Origin: an uncultured Bacteriovoracaceae bacterium
Lineage (GTDB): Bacteria > Bdellovibrionota > Bacteriovoracia > Bacteriovoracales > Bacteriovoracaceae
Assembly (NCBI GenBank): GCA_937952395.1
Contig: CALFYV010000090.1
Coordinates: 186,001-250,000 of the forward strand
Direction of reading: 5' to 3'
DNA: 64,000 bases
In this document: in pieces, positions 62,009-64,000 of the stretch
Layout of the letters: every line of letters begins with the position of its first letter
Position numbering within the stretch: the stretch's first letter is position 1
Notes under the pieces: generated by a model
Databases searched by the model: none
Told to the model about the DNA's origin: nothing
Seen by the model: only the letters and a program-made list of their open reading frames with translations
Program-made: the position numbers and the translations under genes

Positions 62009-64000
62009 ATGAATACTATTTTAAATACTTATCGAGTTGTTGCGGCATATCCTGCAATTGAGGTTGGCAATCCTAAAGTCAATGTAGAAGAAATAATTAC
62101 CACTTTTCAAGTATTAAAAAAACAACATCAGCCGGATGTAATTCTTTTTCCCGAGCTATCCCTTACAGGATATACTTGTGGCGAATTGTTTCACCAATCA
62201 GTTCTTCTTGAATCGGCTAAAAAAACTCTATTATATTTAGCACAACATGTTTATGAAGAAATTGTCGTAGTCGGACTCCCTGTAGTTGTAGACAACGCAG
62301 TTTATAATTGTGCGGCCATATTGAATACGAAAAAAATTATTGGAATTATTCCGAAAACATATCTTCCAAATTACAGAGAGTTTTATGAGAAACGTTGGTT
62401 CTCGCCAGCGCCGGCGCAAGGACAGACTCTAACTGATTTTTGTTACTACAACATTCCTTTTGGAACTGATTTGTTGTTTGAGGATAAAAATGGGTTGAAA
62501 ATTGGCGTAGAAATTTGTGAAGATTTGTGGGCTCCCATCCCACCTAGTTCATATCAAGCTTTGGCCGGTGCTAACTTGTTGTTGAATTTGAGTGCTAGCA
62601 ATGAAATTGTGGCAAAATCCGAATATCGAAGAGAACTTGTAAAAAATCAAAGTGCTCGCTGTATGGCTGCATATGTTTATTGCGGTGCTGGTCCAACTGA
62701 ATCTACTAGTGATCTAACCTTCGCTGGACATTGCCTTGCTGTTGAAAATGGTAGCATTTTAGGAGAAACCAAAAGATTCAAACCAGAAGACCATCTTTTG
62801 GTTGATGTGGATGTTGAAAAATTGAGAAACGAACGTCGTCGAACCAATACGTTCCAAGACAATAAGGATCGAATTTATGTTCCGGCGTTTAAAACAATAA
62901 AAATTGTTACAAAAACTAATGAAAATGATACTTTGAGAGTGGAAAGTAAGTTTCCATTTGTCCCCAATGATCCTGCAACCTTGCATGAGCGTTGTTGGGA
63001 TATTTTCAATATTCAAACTAATTCTTTGATCAAACGACTAAGCCGAGTCAGCGGCAACTTGACTATTGGAATTTCGGGGGGGTTAGATTCTACGTTGTCC
63101 TTGTTGGTTGCTGTTAAAGCTTGTAAGATGATCGGCAAAAGTCCAAAGAAAATCGATGCCGTCACCCTTCCAGGATTTGGCACCAGTGATCACACTCTAG
63201 ATAATGCCAATAAATTGATGGATTATCTAGGAGTTTCTAAAACTGCAATCGATATTAGACAACATTGTTTGAACACATTCAAAGAAATCGGGCATAAGCC
63301 ATTTGGCATTGACCCAAATATGTCTCTAGAAGAATTTGAACAAGAGTTGCAAAAGCTTCCCGATGGCTCACAAGACACAGTGTTTGAAAATGTTCAGGCA
63401 AGAGTTCGCACTATGCTGCTTATGAGCAGAGGCTTTGTTTTGGGCACCGGAGATTTGAGCGAGTTGGCCATTGGTTGGTGTACTTACAATGGCGACCACA
63501 TGTCAATGTATAATGTAAATGCATCTGTGCCAAAAACATTGGTTAAATTCCTGGTCGATTGGGTTGCAGACAATGAGTGCCGAGAACTTGTTCGTTGGCC
63601 CGGCTGGGATGTTTTTGAAGACGATGCAGGTGAAGCATTAAATCATTTGGCAGCAAAGCTACAAGAAACACTAAAATCAATTGTAAATACCCAAATCAGC
63701 CCTGAATTACTTCCTTTGAAAGATGGAAAATCCCAACATTCTACTGAGGAAATTGTTGGTCCTTATCCGTTGCTTGATTATTTTTTGTTTCACTTTGTCC
63801 GAAATAATTTCTCACCAAGTAAGATTTATATCTTGGCTCAAAAATCGTTTCCGGAATACACTAGCGATCAAATTAAAGCATGGCTCAAAGACTTTTTGAA
63901 AAGGTTTTTCAACAACCAATTCAAAAGAGATGCTGTTCCAAATGGGCCTAAAGTAGGCACTGTTAGTCTTTCGCCACGGGGCGATTGGAAAATGCCATCA
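62009..64000 (+). CDS. nadE: Glutamine-dependent NAD synthetase (partial)
   Basis: 664 residues are visible and the frame runs off the right edge. N-terminal nitrilase-type amidase: Glu in FPELSLTGYTCGELF, Lys in KTYLPNYREFYEKRWF, Cys in EICEDLW. C-terminal synthetase: pyrophosphate loop GISGGLDSTLSLLV and GTGDLSELAIGWCT-type motif (here LGTGDLSELAIGW). It converts nicotinate adenine dinucleotide to NAD+ with Gln as amide donor. With pncB it leaves one step, NadD, unaccounted for in the window. Confidence 0.93.
   Translation, partial: MNTILNTYRVVAAYPAIEVGNPKVNVEEIITTFQVLKKQHQPDVILFPELSLTGYTCGELFHQSVLLESAKKTLLYLAQHVYEEIVVVGLPVVVDNAVYNCAAILNTKKIIGIIPKTYLPNYREFYEKRWFSPAPAQGQTLTDFCYYNIPFGTDLLFEDKNGLKIGVEICEDLWAPIPPSSYQALAGANLLLNLSASNEIVAKSEYRRELVKNQSARCMAAYVYCGAGPTESTSDLTFAGHCLAVENGSILGETKRFKPEDHLLVDVDVEKLRNERRRTNTFQDNKDRIYVPAFKTIKIVTKTNENDTLRVESKFPFVPNDPATLHERCWDIFNIQTNSLIKRLSRVSGNLTIGISGGLDSTLSLLVAVKACKMIGKSPKKIDAVTLPGFGTSDHTLDNANKLMDYLGVSKTAIDIRQHCLNTFKEIGHKPFGIDPNMSLEEFEQELQKLPDGSQDTVFENVQARVRTMLLMSRGFVLGTGDLSELAIGWCTYNGDHMSMYNVNASVPKTLVKFLVDWVADNECRELVRWPGWDVFEDDAGEALNHLAAKLQETLKSIVNTQISPELLPLKDGKSQHSTEEIVGPYPLLDYFLFHFVRNNFSPSKIYILAQKSFPEYTSDQIKAWLKDFLKRFFNNQFKRDAVPNGPKVGTVSLSPRGDWKMPS

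Overview
The window looks like part of the genome of a large (jumbo-type) tailed phage that probably infects a planctomycete. It is AT-rich, densely packed and mostly on the + strand, with many ATGA and TAATG gene overlaps and no ribosomal RNA. It carries phage-type functions: PhoH, an Rnl1-family RNA ligase, NAD-dependent DNA ligase, two alternative sigma factors, virion-like fibre proteins and about 40 tRNA genes. The host inference rests on planctomycete-style families: a DUF1559 prepilin-like protein, a DUF1573 lipoprotein and Cys-rich exported proteins. It was not tested by any search.

Layout. Positions 1-2635 (- strand): partial methionine aminopeptidase, a KTSC-like protein, RNA ligase and a zinc metallopeptidase. 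2640-3180: a gap with its own promoter, several hairpins and a strong terminator, best read as a roughly 0.5 kb non-coding RNA. 3203-13259: PhoH, a large repetitive virion protein, an amidoligase, a sigma factor, envelope proteins, a metallophosphoesterase and a clear IF-1 homologue. 14068-22534: DNA ligase, a structured leader in front of a TerD-type protein of the MXAN_6230/SCO0854 family, a second sigma factor, a DUF4139 protein and a beta-helix protein. 22618-30249: a lysine 6-aminotransferase, then an envelope cassette (prepilin-like protein, apolipoprotein N-acyltransferase, DUF1573 lipoprotein, C39 peptidase, two paralogous Cys-rich exported proteins). 30578-31750: a protein with four ribosome-modulation-factor-like repeats.

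From 31750 to about 60200 tRNA genes are interleaved with small genes. Two promoters with related upstream sequence (31781 and 56514) each lead into a structured leader, a tiny ORF, a terminator and a tiny basic protein, and then tRNAs. Four tRNAs (initiator-like Met, Asn, Arg, Thr) have 21-22 nt insertions in the anticodon loop that look like short introns. Others have hairpin-extended variable arms. RNA-processing enzymes are also encoded: RNA ligase, a 2H phosphoesterase-like protein and a nucleotidyltransferase. The block ends at a tRNA-Glu 5' half joined to a decapitated vWA gene. From 60804 a NAD module (nicotinate phosphoribosyltransferase and glutamine-dependent NAD synthetase) runs off the window.

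Two promoter classes recur. One is a sigma70-like element (TTTACA, 16 nt, TATAAT, usually preceded by GGC) in front of RNA leaders and operons. The other is TATATA exactly four bases before ATG, without a Shine-Dalgarno, in front of at least seven genes on both strands, suggesting leaderless transcripts. Taken together the genes suggest a phage that rebuilds translation initiation (initiator tRNA, IF-1, RMF-like protein), maintains its own tRNA pool, supplies NAD and remodels the host envelope.
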